Below, one piece after another: positions 53,307 through 61,518 of a DNA stretch of 64,000 bases. The position numbers were made by a program, and so were the translations under genes. Origin of the DNA: Clostridium sp. (GTDB lineage Bacteria > Bacillota > Clostridia > Clostridiales > Clostridiaceae); NCBI GenBank assembly GCA_031292145.1, contig JARLHR010000216.1:1-64000 (forward strand), read 5' to 3'. Position 1 is the first letter of the stretch; every line of letters begins with the position of its first letter. Below the pieces are notes generated by a model. That model was given only the letters and a program-made list of their open reading frames with translations. It was not told where the DNA came from and made no database searches.

Positions 53307-53331
53307 TCTAAGTTCACATTTTGGTATCTAT
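53307..53331. repeat. 25-bp sequence shared with 30049-30073
   Basis: Identical to the 3' end of the Cof-type phosphatase gene region. Here it is non-coding and lies 18 bp after the 190-bp inverted repeat. Confidence 0.7.
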
Positions 53332-53340
53332 AATTAAAAG

Positions 53341-53364
53341 AAGCTCCTATCTTAATTGGAGCTT
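53341..53364. terminator. Terminator of ppk1
   Basis: AAGCTCC and GGAGCTT form the stem, with T-rich sequence on both strands (TTTTTTT on plus, CTTTT on minus). It lies 13 bases past the ppk1 stop. Confidence 0.7.
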
Positions 53365-53376
53365 TTTTTATCCGTA

Positions 53377-55434
53377 CTATTTTTTTTTATTATATCTTTT
53401 ACAAAGTTCCATCATTTCTTTTTGGGCATCAACATTTTTTCCTTCTGCTTCTATCTTTGTATACGATCCATCTGAAAGCAAAATTCTACTTTTAACATTA
53501 TCCTTTAAGTATAATTCCAACATATCTTTAAGTTCTCTTTTAATCATAGAATCTTCTATTACGGTCATGGTTTCAACCCTTTTATCTAAATTTCTGTACA
53601 TCCAGTCAGCACTTGATATGTAAATATCTTCTTTACCTTCATTATGAAAATAATATATTCTACTATGTTCTAAATATCTTCCTACTAAACTTATAACAGT
53701 AATGTTTTCGCTTAATCCTTTTATACCAGGCTTTAAGCAGCAAATCCCTCTAACTATGAGCTGAACTTTAACCCCAGCTTGAGAAGCTTTATATAAAGCT
53801 ATCATAAGCTTTTTATCTACTAATGAGTTCATCTTTGCAATTATCTTTGCCTTCTTACCACTTTTCGCATGTTCTGTTTCCCTTTCAACTAAATGTTCTA
53901 GTTTCTTTCTTAATCCATAAGGTGCAATTGTAATTTTGCTCATATTTTCAGGCTTAAAGTATCCTGACAGCATATTAAAGATAACTGTTGCATCTTCACC
54001 ATATTCTGGTTTTGAAGTAAGAATTCCAATATCAGTATAAAATTTTGCAGTTACATCATTATAATTTCCTGTTCCTAAATGAACATATCTTTTTATCCCT
54101 TTCTTTTCCTGCCTGACAATCAGCAATATTTTACTATGGGTTTTTAGTCCTATGACCCCATATATAACATGGCATCCTGCCTTTTCAAGCTGTCTTGCCC
54201 AATGAATATTATTTTCTTCGTCAAACCTAGCTTTAAGTTCAACTAAAACTGTAACTTGCTTACCGTTTTCTGCTGCTTTTGAAAGTGCAGCAATTATTGG
54301 TGAATTTCCACTTACTCTATAAAGTGTTTGTTTTATAGCTAGTACCTTATCATCCTGAGCTGCCGTTTCAACCAATTTTACAACTGAAGAAAAACTTTCA
54401 TATGGGTGATGTAAGAATATATCTTTTTTACTTATTGCCTGAAATATATCACCTTCTTGTAATTCTTTAATAGGTAAACTCTTTAATTGTTCAAATTTCA
54501 ATTCATTATATCCTTTTATGCCATACAACTTATTTATAAATGTCAAATCAATTGGTCCTTTTATAGAAAATATTTGATTTTTTGATATCTCAAATTCTTC
54601 CTCTAATGTGTTTATAATCCTATGATCATTAGTTTCTTCAATTTCTAGTCTTACTTCTACACCCCATCTTCTTTGTTTAAGAGATTCTTCAATAGTTTCA
54701 AGTAGATCTTCTGCTCCTTCTTCATTTAAACTTAAATCTGCATTTTTTGTTATTCTATAGCAAGCTGTTGATAACACCTTAAATCCAAATAATTCACTTA
54801 AATGATTTTTTATAACATCCTCTAATAATATAAAATTCTCACCTTCTCCACCTGGAATAGGTACTAATCTATCTAATACTGATGGTACTTGAATAGTAGC
54901 GAATACCTCTTGATCACTCTTGTTTGATTTTAATATAACACCTATATTTAGAGTTTTATTTAATAGCAATGGAAAAGGTCGTCCAGAATCAATTACCATA
55001 GGTGTTAATACTGGATAAAGAATATTTTTATAATAATCATTTATAAAGTTTAATTGCTTTTCATTCATCATGTCATATGTAAAAATTCTTATGTTTTTTG
55101 CTCCCAAGTGATCATACAAATGTTCATAAGTTTTATATTCATCTTTTATCATATGCTTAACTTTATGTAGTATTTTTTCAATTTGTTCGCTAGGTGTTAA
55201 CCCTGAAGCCTCCTTATTTTCAAATCCTGCTTGAATTTGGCTGTATAGCGATCCTACTCTTACCATAAAAAATTCATCAAGATTTGAACTGGATATTGCT
55301 AAAAATTTAAGCCTTTCTAAAAGCGGATTAGTATTATCTTTAGACTCATCCAATACCCTTTGGTTGAATTCTAACCAACTTAATTCTCTATTAAAAAAAT
55401 TCTCATAATTATCATATGCATGTAACTCACTCAT
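53377..55434 (-). CDS. ppk1: Polyphosphate kinase 1
   Basis: Peripheral membrane enzyme of 685 residues that polymerises the gamma-phosphate of ATP into inorganic polyphosphate, reversibly. Domains in order: N (about 8-110, FFNRELSWLEFNQRVLDESK), head (about 120-315), C1 (about 320-500) and C2 (about 505-680). The autophosphorylated His is in GLKTHSKILLIVR (about 431), and C2 has the second conserved His (YFHNEGKEDIYISSADWMYR). The start was set at 55434 (MSELHAY) because GAGGGG lies at proper distance; the frame reaches 55449. It is divergent from the exopolyphosphatase gene, so making and breaking polyphosphate are encoded back to back around a PhoP-like box. Confidence 0.96.
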   Translation of the reverse strand: MSELHAYDNYENFFNRELSWLEFNQRVLDESKDNTNPLLERLKFLAISSSNLDEFFMVRVGSLYSQIQAGFENKEASGLTPSEQIEKILHKVKHMIKDEYKTYEHLYDHLGAKNIRIFTYDMMNEKQLNFINDYYKNILYPVLTPMVIDSGRPFPLLLNKTLNIGVILKSNKSDQEVFATIQVPSVLDRLVPIPGGEGENFILLEDVIKNHLSELFGFKVLSTACYRITKNADLSLNEEGAEDLLETIEESLKQRRWGVEVRLEIEETNDHRIINTLEEEFEISKNQIFSIKGPIDLTFINKLYGIKGYNELKFEQLKSLPIKELQEGDIFQAISKKDIFLHHPYESFSSVVKLVETAAQDDKVLAIKQTLYRVSGNSPIIAALSKAAENGKQVTVLVELKARFDEENNIHWARQLEKAGCHVIYGVIGLKTHSKILLIVRQEKKGIKRYVHLGTGNYNDVTAKFYTDIGILTSKPEYGEDATVIFNMLSGYFKPENMSKITIAPYGLRKKLEHLVERETEHAKSGKKAKIIAKMNSLVDKKLMIALYKASQAGVKVQLIVRGICCLKPGIKGLSENITVISLVGRYLEHSRIYYFHNEGKEDIYISSADWMYRNLDKRVETMTVIEDSMIKRELKDMLELYLKDNVKSRILLSDGSYTKIEAEGKNVDAQKEMMELCKRYNKKK

Positions 55435-55563
55435 AATTATTCCCCTCATCCTATATAAGCTAATTTTTTAACCTAATTTAATTATTTGTATTAATAGTAT
55501 TTAAAATACGTCTTGTATAATGTAAAATATTAAAATGTATACTAATATAATCTAGCATTTTTG

Positions 55564-55602
55564 TTAACTCCACGTTAACAAAATATTATTTATAAGTTAA
55601 CT
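55564..55602 (+). promoter_or_regulatory. PhoP-type box: four hexamers at 11-bp phasing
   Basis: TTAACT (55564), TTAACA (55575), TTATTT (55586) and TTAACT (55597) start exactly 11 bp apart on the plus strand, with 5-bp spacers. In Bacillus, PhoP binds TTAACA-like direct repeats with this phasing in Pho-regulon promoters. A TATATT -10-like box follows at 55608 and the ppx ribosome site at 55626. GTTAAC being palindromic, the first two units also form an inverted repeat (TTTTGTTAAC / GTTAACAAAA). Confidence 0.65.
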
Positions 55603-55637
55603 TTTGCTATATTGTATCATAATTTAGGAGGAAATAG

Positions 55638-57146
55638 ATGAAAAATATTGCCGTAATTGATATTGGTTCTAATTCTATGAGAGTTTTAGTATATGAAATA
55701 TATGAAAATAACTCTTTTAAAATAATTGATGAAGAAAAAAGAATGACAAGGCTTGGGCAATACATTGATGAGGATAATAATTTATCCCATGAAGGTATTA
55801 ATAAATTGTTAATTACTTTAGAATTTTTCAAAATTCTTTGCGAAAAGAACAACGTTGTAGAAATAATTGTAGTGGCAACTGAAGCAATTAGACGTGCAGA
55901 AAATAAGGATATGATTTTATCCTTATTAAAGGAAAATACTGGTCTTGATATTAGAATTTTAAGTGGACTTGAAGAATCAGCTTATGGTTACACAACAATT
56001 CAAGCGACAATAGATATTAAGGATGCTTTACTTATTGATATTGGTGGTTCTAGTATGGAAATTACTTTAGTTAAAGATAGAAAGATATTAAATGGAATAA
56101 GTTTACCCTTAGGTTCAATTCCATTAACTAAACTTTTTCCTTTTGACTCAAGCCAAGATAAAGACATAAAGTCAGATTTCAAAAAATTCATTTATAATGA
56201 ATTTGATAAATTACCTTGGCTCCGCAATGCAAAAAACCTGCCTTTAATTGGTATAGGAGGTACAGCTCGTTCAGTTGGAAAAATACACAAAAAGTTCATT
56301 ACGTATCCTTTAGATTTATTACACAATTATTCAATATCTTTTGATGAAATTAAAATCCTCTATAATTATGTTCTTGATCTTAATTTTAATCAAAAACTCA
56401 AATTAAAAGGATTGCCTAAAGAAAGGGCTGATATATTTACTGCTCCTTTTTCTGCCTTGGCAATGCTTATGGATTATTGCAATTGTCCACTTATTAAAAT
56501 TAGTCAATATGGAATACGTGAAGGTGTTTTATATGAAAAACTTTTAGGACAAAATATTAATAATATTGATATTTTAGAGTTTTCCATAAATAATATTTTG
56601 ACTAATAACGATTTAAATATTGCCCATGCTAATAAAATCCGTGATTTATCTTACGTCCTCTTTGAATATTTAGGAAGTCCACATTCAAAATATTTTAATT
56701 TAGAAACTAAGTTACTTGGAGTTGTTTCTAAATTACACGATGTAGGAGTAAGCATCTCTGTAAAGCATGCTTATAAACATAGTTTTTACATCATAATAAA
56801 TTCTTTAATTTCAGGGCTTACTCATATTGAAATTCTAATGGTTGTCTATGCAGTTGCACTTAGTGGGAAATTTGATTATAAATTAGCTGATGAATATAAA
56901 GATTTATTGACCAAGGATCAACTCCTTATATGCAAAAAACTTTCAGTAATTTTATGTATTGCTCATAAAATTGATAAATATTTTTACAACAGCTTAACTG
57001 AAGTTATTATTATTAATGAAAAAGATAATTTTAAATTGGCTCTTCCTAAAGCTAGCGTAAAGTACCTGAAAGATAGCTTACCTGTAGAAATGGATGAGAG
57101 CTTTAAGAAATGTTTTGATAGAAAATTGTCCTTTATAGAATTATAG
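55638..57146 (+). CDS. ppx: Exopolyphosphatase / guanosine pentaphosphatase (Ppx/GppA)
   Basis: Protein of 502 residues that removes terminal phosphates from polyphosphate (and may act on pppGpp). The ASKHA ATPase fold is seen: AVIDIGSNSMRVLVYEI (phosphate-1 loop, about 4-20), ATEAIRRAEN, SGLEESAYGY (catalytic Glu), LIDIGGSSMEITLV (about 130-143) and GIGGTARSVGKIH. The C-terminal region (about 320-500) has an HD-like helical bundle (SKLHDVGVSIS, HAYKHSFYIIINS) as in long Ppx proteins. AGGAGG lies seven bases before ATG. The PhoP-type box upstream suggests induction on phosphate starvation. Confidence 0.94.
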   Translation: MKNIAVIDIGSNSMRVLVYEIYENNSFKIIDEEKRMTRLGQYIDEDNNLSHEGINKLLITLEFFKILCEKNNVVEIIVVATEAIRRAENKDMILSLLKENTGLDIRILSGLEESAYGYTTIQATIDIKDALLIDIGGSSMEITLVKDRKILNGISLPLGSIPLTKLFPFDSSQDKDIKSDFKKFIYNEFDKLPWLRNAKNLPLIGIGGTARSVGKIHKKFITYPLDLLHNYSISFDEIKILYNYVLDLNFNQKLKLKGLPKERADIFTAPFSALAMLMDYCNCPLIKISQYGIREGVLYEKLLGQNINNIDILEFSINNILTNNDLNIAHANKIRDLSYVLFEYLGSPHSKYFNLETKLLGVVSKLHDVGVSISVKHAYKHSFYIIINSLISGLTHIEILMVVYAVALSGKFDYKLADEYKDLLTKDQLLICKKLSVILCIAHKIDKYFYNSLTEVIIINEKDNFKLALPKASVKYLKDSLPVEMDESFKKCFDRKLSFIEL

Positions 57147-57252
57147 ACAAAACAAACTATATAACCACAAATTTATTGCCTAAAAATTTTATATAATGTA
57201 TTATGTAAATTAATTACTAAAATATATAAACTAAGGAGATAATTAATATTAT

Positions 57253-58461
57253 ATGAAATTTGAACTCGATAAAAAATTACTTAAATATTCAATATATGTA
57301 ACTATTACAGCAATAATAATGTATATAGTATTTTTAATCATTCCAAATATAGGATTAATATTTGAAAAACTATTTAACATTTTCGCGTATTTAATCGGCT
57401 TAATTAAACCTTTGCTTATTGGAATTGTAATTGCCTATTTATTATATCCACTTACTAAAACCATTGAAATATTTTTAGAGAAGAATAAATTATACGGAAT
57501 TAAAAAAGGCTCAATTAGACGTGCTTTCGCCATTACATTCTCATACTTTTTGATAGTAGGCATTTTTTTAGGATTAATATTGGGAATTTATTTTATGGTT
57601 GGTGGACAACTATCAAATAATACAACTATAACAAATATAGCTCAGCATATAATTTTATATATAAGCAACAATTCCTTTTCACCACACTCAATAAAAGAAA
57701 CTTTGGATAAAATCAATAGCCCTTTAGTAGATAGCATTAAACCATACATTATTGATGGAATTACTTATTTACAAAACTATGTTCAAAATAACCTTGGAAA
57801 TATGACATCTTATGCTATGTCTATAGGAAGTAGTGTTGCAATATTTTTCATTTCCCTTGTAATTAGTATATATCTTTTAAACGATTCGGAGTATTTTCTT
57901 GACTTATGGCATAAGCTTTATTATTTAATATTTAGAAAAAGTGCTGTTGGCTGCAAAATAAACTATGTTTTTAAAGTAGTTCATCAATCATTTGTTAAGT
58001 ACCTTAGGGGGCAATTATTAGAGGCATTTTTTGTTGGCGTTTTATCTGCTATTTCTCTTTCTATTGTAGGTATAGATTATGCTTTTGTAATTGGTATTTT
58101 TGCTGGTATAACTAACATGATTCCTTTCGTAGGCCCAATAGTAGGTACAATTCTTGCTGCAATCATGGGTTTACTTAGTGGAACACCTATTAAAATACTT
58201 TATGCTGTCATAGCTATGCTGATAGTTCAGCAAATTGATGGTCACCTTTTAGCACCTAAAATTGTTGGCGATAGCGTTGGATTACATGCGGTCTTTACAA
58301 TTCTAGCAATTTTAATTGGTGGCGACGTGGGTGGTATATTAGGAATGCTTCTTGCAGTTCCAATAGCAGCTTCATGTAAGGTTCTTCTTAATAATTGGTA
58401 TGAAAATTACATGAAAGATCAGAATGATTCCAATAATCCTAAACAGTATAATAAAGAATAA
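57253..58461 (+). CDS. AI-2E family transporter (membrane permease)
   Basis: Membrane protein of 402 residues of the AI-2E/TqsA/YtvI family with about eight helices. The N-terminal helices include YSIYVTITAIIMYIVFLIIP and LIKPLLIGIVIAYLLYPLTK. A large loop domain (about 120-210) follows, then the conserved C-terminal block GIDYAFVIGIFAGITNMIPF, VGPIVGTILAAI, and QQIDGHLLAPKIVGDSVGLH. Despite the family name, members export many small molecules, and some are Na+/H+ antiporters. AGGAGATAATTAAT lies upstream of the ATG. It is 106 bp after ppx and may be read from its promoter or its own. Confidence 0.9.
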   Translation: MKFELDKKLLKYSIYVTITAIIMYIVFLIIPNIGLIFEKLFNIFAYLIGLIKPLLIGIVIAYLLYPLTKTIEIFLEKNKLYGIKKGSIRRAFAITFSYFLIVGIFLGLILGIYFMVGGQLSNNTTITNIAQHIILYISNNSFSPHSIKETLDKINSPLVDSIKPYIIDGITYLQNYVQNNLGNMTSYAMSIGSSVAIFFISLVISIYLLNDSEYFLDLWHKLYYLIFRKSAVGCKINYVFKVVHQSFVKYLRGQLLEAFFVGVLSAISLSIVGIDYAFVIGIFAGITNMIPFVGPIVGTILAAIMGLLSGTPIKILYAVIAMLIVQQIDGHLLAPKIVGDSVGLHAVFTILAILIGGDVGGILGMLLAVPIAASCKVLLNNWYENYMKDQNDSNNPKQYNKE

Positions 58462-58489
58462 CTTATGTAAATAATTTATTCATATTATA

Positions 58490-58552
58490 TAAGGCACATG
58501 ATAGAAAATAATAGACTAGTATGGTTGTCTATTATTTTCCTTCATGCGCCTA
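58490..58552. repeat. Dispersed palindromic repeat copy
   Basis: TAAGGCACATGATAGAAAAT and ATTTTCCTTCATGCGCCTA, with inner arms AATAGAC(TA) / (TT)GTCTATT, 63 bp. It lies between the convergent AI-2E and transglutaminase-like genes, 28 bp past the AI-2E stop. Confidence 0.85.
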
Positions 58553-58557
58553 AAGTA

Positions 58558-58596
58558 AAACTCTTGTCTAATAAATCCTAAAAGACAAGAGTTTTT
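58558..58596. terminator. Bidirectional terminator
   Basis: AAACTCTTGTCT pairs with AGACAAGAGTTT across a 13-base loop and is followed by TTTATTTT. It serves the convergent genes on both sides. Confidence 0.8.
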
Positions 58597-58600
58597 TATT

Positions 58601-59644
58601 TTATGCTACCCAAGCTCCAGTATAGTCCACTGTATAACCATTTATAACTGTGTTTGATGCCATCTCACCGCTGTCTGGATAACAATAATACCATTTACCA
58701 CCATAATAAATCCAACCTGTTATCATATCATAATCATAACCAAAGAAATACCATTTATCATCAATTAAGTTCCATCCTTTAGCATAATTTTTTGTATTCT
58801 TTAGAAAATACCATTTTCCATTATCAATAGACCAAACTCCATCCAAATTGGATTTATATCCACTTGAAGATTGTACATAATTCTTAGATTGATTATTTAT
58901 TATATTTGCAATATTAGAAGTATAATCATAATCTTCATCACATTGCGGATATTTACTAGAATCCCAAGTAAATCCATCAGCTTTTAATATACTATCTTTT
59001 CTGAGAAAATACTTATTATTACCTAAAACATCATTATTAGTAACATCCAATTGATACCACTTACCATTAAGTTTAACTAAATTCCATCCATGGCCAACTC
59101 CATTTAACGTTCCGATAACAATCTTATTTTCTACCCCTGCTAAATCAAGCATTTTACAAGTAGTTAAAGCATATCCTTGACAAGTTGTTTTTCCTGTTGT
59201 TAATGCAGAATATGCATTATTTGATACAAGGCTGTCATCATATTCAAATCTATCTATTAAATATTGATTTATTGTTTTAACTTTTTCAAAATCACTCATT
59301 TTATCAGTAATTATATTGCTAATTATTTTTGTCAACTCTTGGTTTACATACTCTTCCTGAGCTTTGGTTGTTTTATAATCAACTTTTAGTGTTGCAGTAT
59401 CTCCGCTTCTCTCATAAACTAATCTATTTAGTGATACACTTAGATAATCATCTTTTCCAGCAATGCTCTTAACTAAATCCAACACATCAGATTTATAATA
59501 AGGAATATCAAATTCTGTATCCCAATTTTCCAAATGATTATATATATATGTATTTAAATCATAATCTGCTGCAAATACAGTTTGTCCCCCTATTGCTGAT
59601 ATTATTAGTACTATCAATAGTAAATTCTTAATAAATTTCTTCAT
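58601..59644 (-). CDS. Secreted transglutaminase-like protein with cell-wall-binding repeats
   Basis: Exported protein of 347 residues. Signal peptide (MKKFIKNLLLIVLIISAIGG, cut near VFA). A transglutaminase/protease-like core (about 100-225) has the catalytic triad: Cys in GKTTCQGYALTTCKML (about 155), His in GHGWNLVKLNGKWYQLD (about 187) and Asp shortly after. C-terminal wall-binding repeats (about 265-347) include GVWSIDNGKWYFLKNTKNYA, KGWNLIDDKWYFFGYDYDMI and TGWIYYGGKWYYCYPDSGEM. It probably acts as a peptidase or cross-linking enzyme on the cell surface. The start at 59644 follows AAGGGA; a TTG frame extends two codons further. Confidence 0.88.
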   Translation of the reverse strand: MKKFIKNLLLIVLIISAIGGQTVFAADYDLNTYIYNHLENWDTEFDIPYYKSDVLDLVKSIAGKDDYLSVSLNRLVYERSGDTATLKVDYKTTKAQEEYVNQELTKIISNIITDKMSDFEKVKTINQYLIDRFEYDDSLVSNNAYSALTTGKTTCQGYALTTCKMLDLAGVENKIVIGTLNGVGHGWNLVKLNGKWYQLDVTNNDVLGNNKYFLRKDSILKADGFTWDSSKYPQCDEDYDYTSNIANIINNQSKNYVQSSSGYKSNLDGVWSIDNGKWYFLKNTKNYAKGWNLIDDKWYFFGYDYDMITGWIYYGGKWYYCYPDSGEMASNTVINGYTVDYTGAWVA

Positions 59645-59869
59645 TAACAAATCCCTTCTTTCATCCTATAACTTTAAGTATAAGCCAATAGTATTTTTTC
59701 ATTAGTTTAACAAATAAAAATTACTTTTCACCAACCTTTCACTCAGTTTTCTGTTTTAACATATATATCTATTATATAACAAAAATTTTATTAGTAAATT
59801 ACAATTCCCTGTATATTCATAAATAAAAAAACCTCTTTTTCAAGAAGTTCTTCTAAAAAGATATTAATT

Positions 59870-61213
59870 TTAATTTGCTAATCTATGCTTTACCCATTTA
59901 TCCCCTCTAAGTCTAATTAAATACATTGAGCCTCGAACAATCCAATCTATATACATGGCAATCCATATTCCAAGAATTCCAATTCTAAATATAATTCCTA
60001 AAATGTATCCCAAAAAAACTCTAAATACCCACATACCAACAAATGCCGTCACCATGGTATACCTAGTGTCTCCAGCCCCTTTAAGTCCTGATGAAAGTAC
60101 AAACGAAATCGCCCATGCAAGTAATGCTATGCTATTACTTTTAATCAATAATGCAGTAAGTCGTATTATTTCTGGATCAGTAGTATAAAAGCTTGACATC
60201 CATTCTGCAATTGGAACAAAAAGAATTCCCACAGATACTAAACAAACAGTTGTAAATTTAGTTAAGTAAAGTAGTGTGCTTTTTGCTCCTTTAATATCAT
60301 TTTTCCCCACATACTGTCCAACTAGTGTTGTTGCAGCTAAACAAAGTGCATTTCCTGGAACATTAATTATTTGCGATATTGACATTCCAATAGCATTGGC
60401 AGCAATTGAAGCCGTTCCCATGGTTACTATAAAGACTTGTACTATTAATTTTCCTGTTTGGAATATTACTTGTTCCATCCCAGCTGGTATTCCTATATTG
60501 AATATGTCTTTTTGTATTTTCATATCAAATTTAAATGGATATATTTTATTAATTTTTATATTTTTACTTCCTCTAACTAAAACTATTACTATTACTATTG
60601 TACCAATTGTTCTAGCTATAGCTATTGCTATAGCAGCACCCATTATCCCAAGAGATGGTATGTTAAAATTATAAAGCCCATATATTAATATGTACCCTAA
60701 GATTATATTTACTACATTCATAAACATGGTAATATACATTGGAGTTTTAGTATCTCCTGTTCCCCGAAGTATACCATTAGCAATTTGTTCTATTGCTATA
60801 AGCGGATATGTTAACAAAGTAAATTCTATGTATAATTTCGCATCTAATTTTACTAATTCTTCCGCAGAACCATAGAGAACATTTATTATAGGCACACGAA
60901 AAATCCATAAAAGTAATGTTATTATTCCTGATACTATAATTCCTGATGCTATTGCTTGTTTTGCAGTTTCATTTGCTTTTTTCGTTTTTCCTTGTCCAAT
61001 TTGTTGTGCAACTACTACTGTAGCTCCTACAGATAAAGCAGCAAAAAAAGATATAAATAAACTATTCATAGAATCTACCATTCCTATTGCAGATACAGCT
61101 TCTTTACCAATATGACCTGCCATAATAGTATTACATACTCCAAGCAACATAACAAAAGTCTGTTCTACCATAATAGGTATTGCTAATTTTAATACATTTT
61201 TTCTTATAAACAC
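59870..61213 (-). CDS. MATE family multidrug/metabolite efflux transporter
   Basis: Membrane antiporter of 447 residues with twelve helices in two pseudo-symmetric halves. It opens FIRKNVLKLAIPIMVEQTFV and shows MATE hallmarks: NTIMAGHIGKEAVSAIGMVD, VVAQQIGQGKTKKANETAKQ, the second-half repeat GIPAGMEQVIFQTGKLIVQ and LVGQYVGKNDIKGAKS. It exports cationic drugs or metabolites in exchange for Na+ or H+. I favour the GTG at 61213, nine bases after AAAGGGA. A longer frame reaches 61246 without a ribosome site. The upstream region has TTAAC-containing inverted motifs (GTTAACACCTTGACA near 61324) that may bind a regulator. Confidence 0.92.
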   Translation of the reverse strand: MFIRKNVLKLAIPIMVEQTFVMLLGVCNTIMAGHIGKEAVSAIGMVDSMNSLFISFFAALSVGATVVVAQQIGQGKTKKANETAKQAIASGIIVSGIITLLLWIFRVPIINVLYGSAEELVKLDAKLYIEFTLLTYPLIAIEQIANGILRGTGDTKTPMYITMFMNVVNIILGYILIYGLYNFNIPSLGIMGAAIAIAIARTIGTIVIVIVLVRGSKNIKINKIYPFKFDMKIQKDIFNIGIPAGMEQVIFQTGKLIVQVFIVTMGTASIAANAIGMSISQIINVPGNALCLAATTLVGQYVGKNDIKGAKSTLLYLTKFTTVCLVSVGILFVPIAEWMSSFYTTDPEIIRLTALLIKSNSIALLAWAISFVLSSGLKGAGDTRYTMVTAFVGMWVFRVFLGYILGIIFRIGILGIWIAMYIDWIVRGSMYLIRLRGDKWVKHRLAN

Positions 61214-61518
61214 AACATGACATCCCTTTCTATTATAGATAAACAACGTGTAAACTATATGTATGTGTTAACTTACCGAAATCATAAATTTCTTTATCAG
61301 ATAGTAACAACATTATTTGTTCACGTTAACACCTTGACAATTTAATTATATCACATTATTTAAAATACAACATATTTTTTATTTTATTCTATTCATTGTT
61401 TAAGCACATAAGAGGAAGTACCAATTTTATTACCTTATTAATAAAAAAAGTTATTATTTTAATTAATTTGTATTAACTAAAATAATAACTATCATTTTAG
61501 GCATATTTTTATACCGAC
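61214..61518. other. Intergenic region upstream of the MATE gene
   Basis: Holds a hairpin AGTTATTATTTTA... / TAAAATAATAACT (61449-61493), a probable terminator for the membrane protein gene at 61519, although that gene ends on the far side of it. Fragments resemble the dispersed repeat (TTAAGCACATAAGAG near 61400 and TTTTAGGCATA near 61496), perhaps a worn copy about 100 bp long enclosing that hairpin. Confidence 0.4.
61449..61493. terminator. Hairpin after the 354-residue membrane protein gene
   Basis: AGTTATTATTTTA and TAAAATAATAACT form a 13-bp stem, partly extended by ATTAAT / ATTAA. On the minus strand it is followed by TTTTTTTATT and lies 26 bases past the stop at 61519. Confidence 0.7.

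Noticed and set aside
5919-58552. Possible CRISPR repeats among the recurring GGCACATGAAAG sequences
   Set aside because: Copies are single, kilobases apart, palindromic and of variable length, with no regular spacers and no cas genes.
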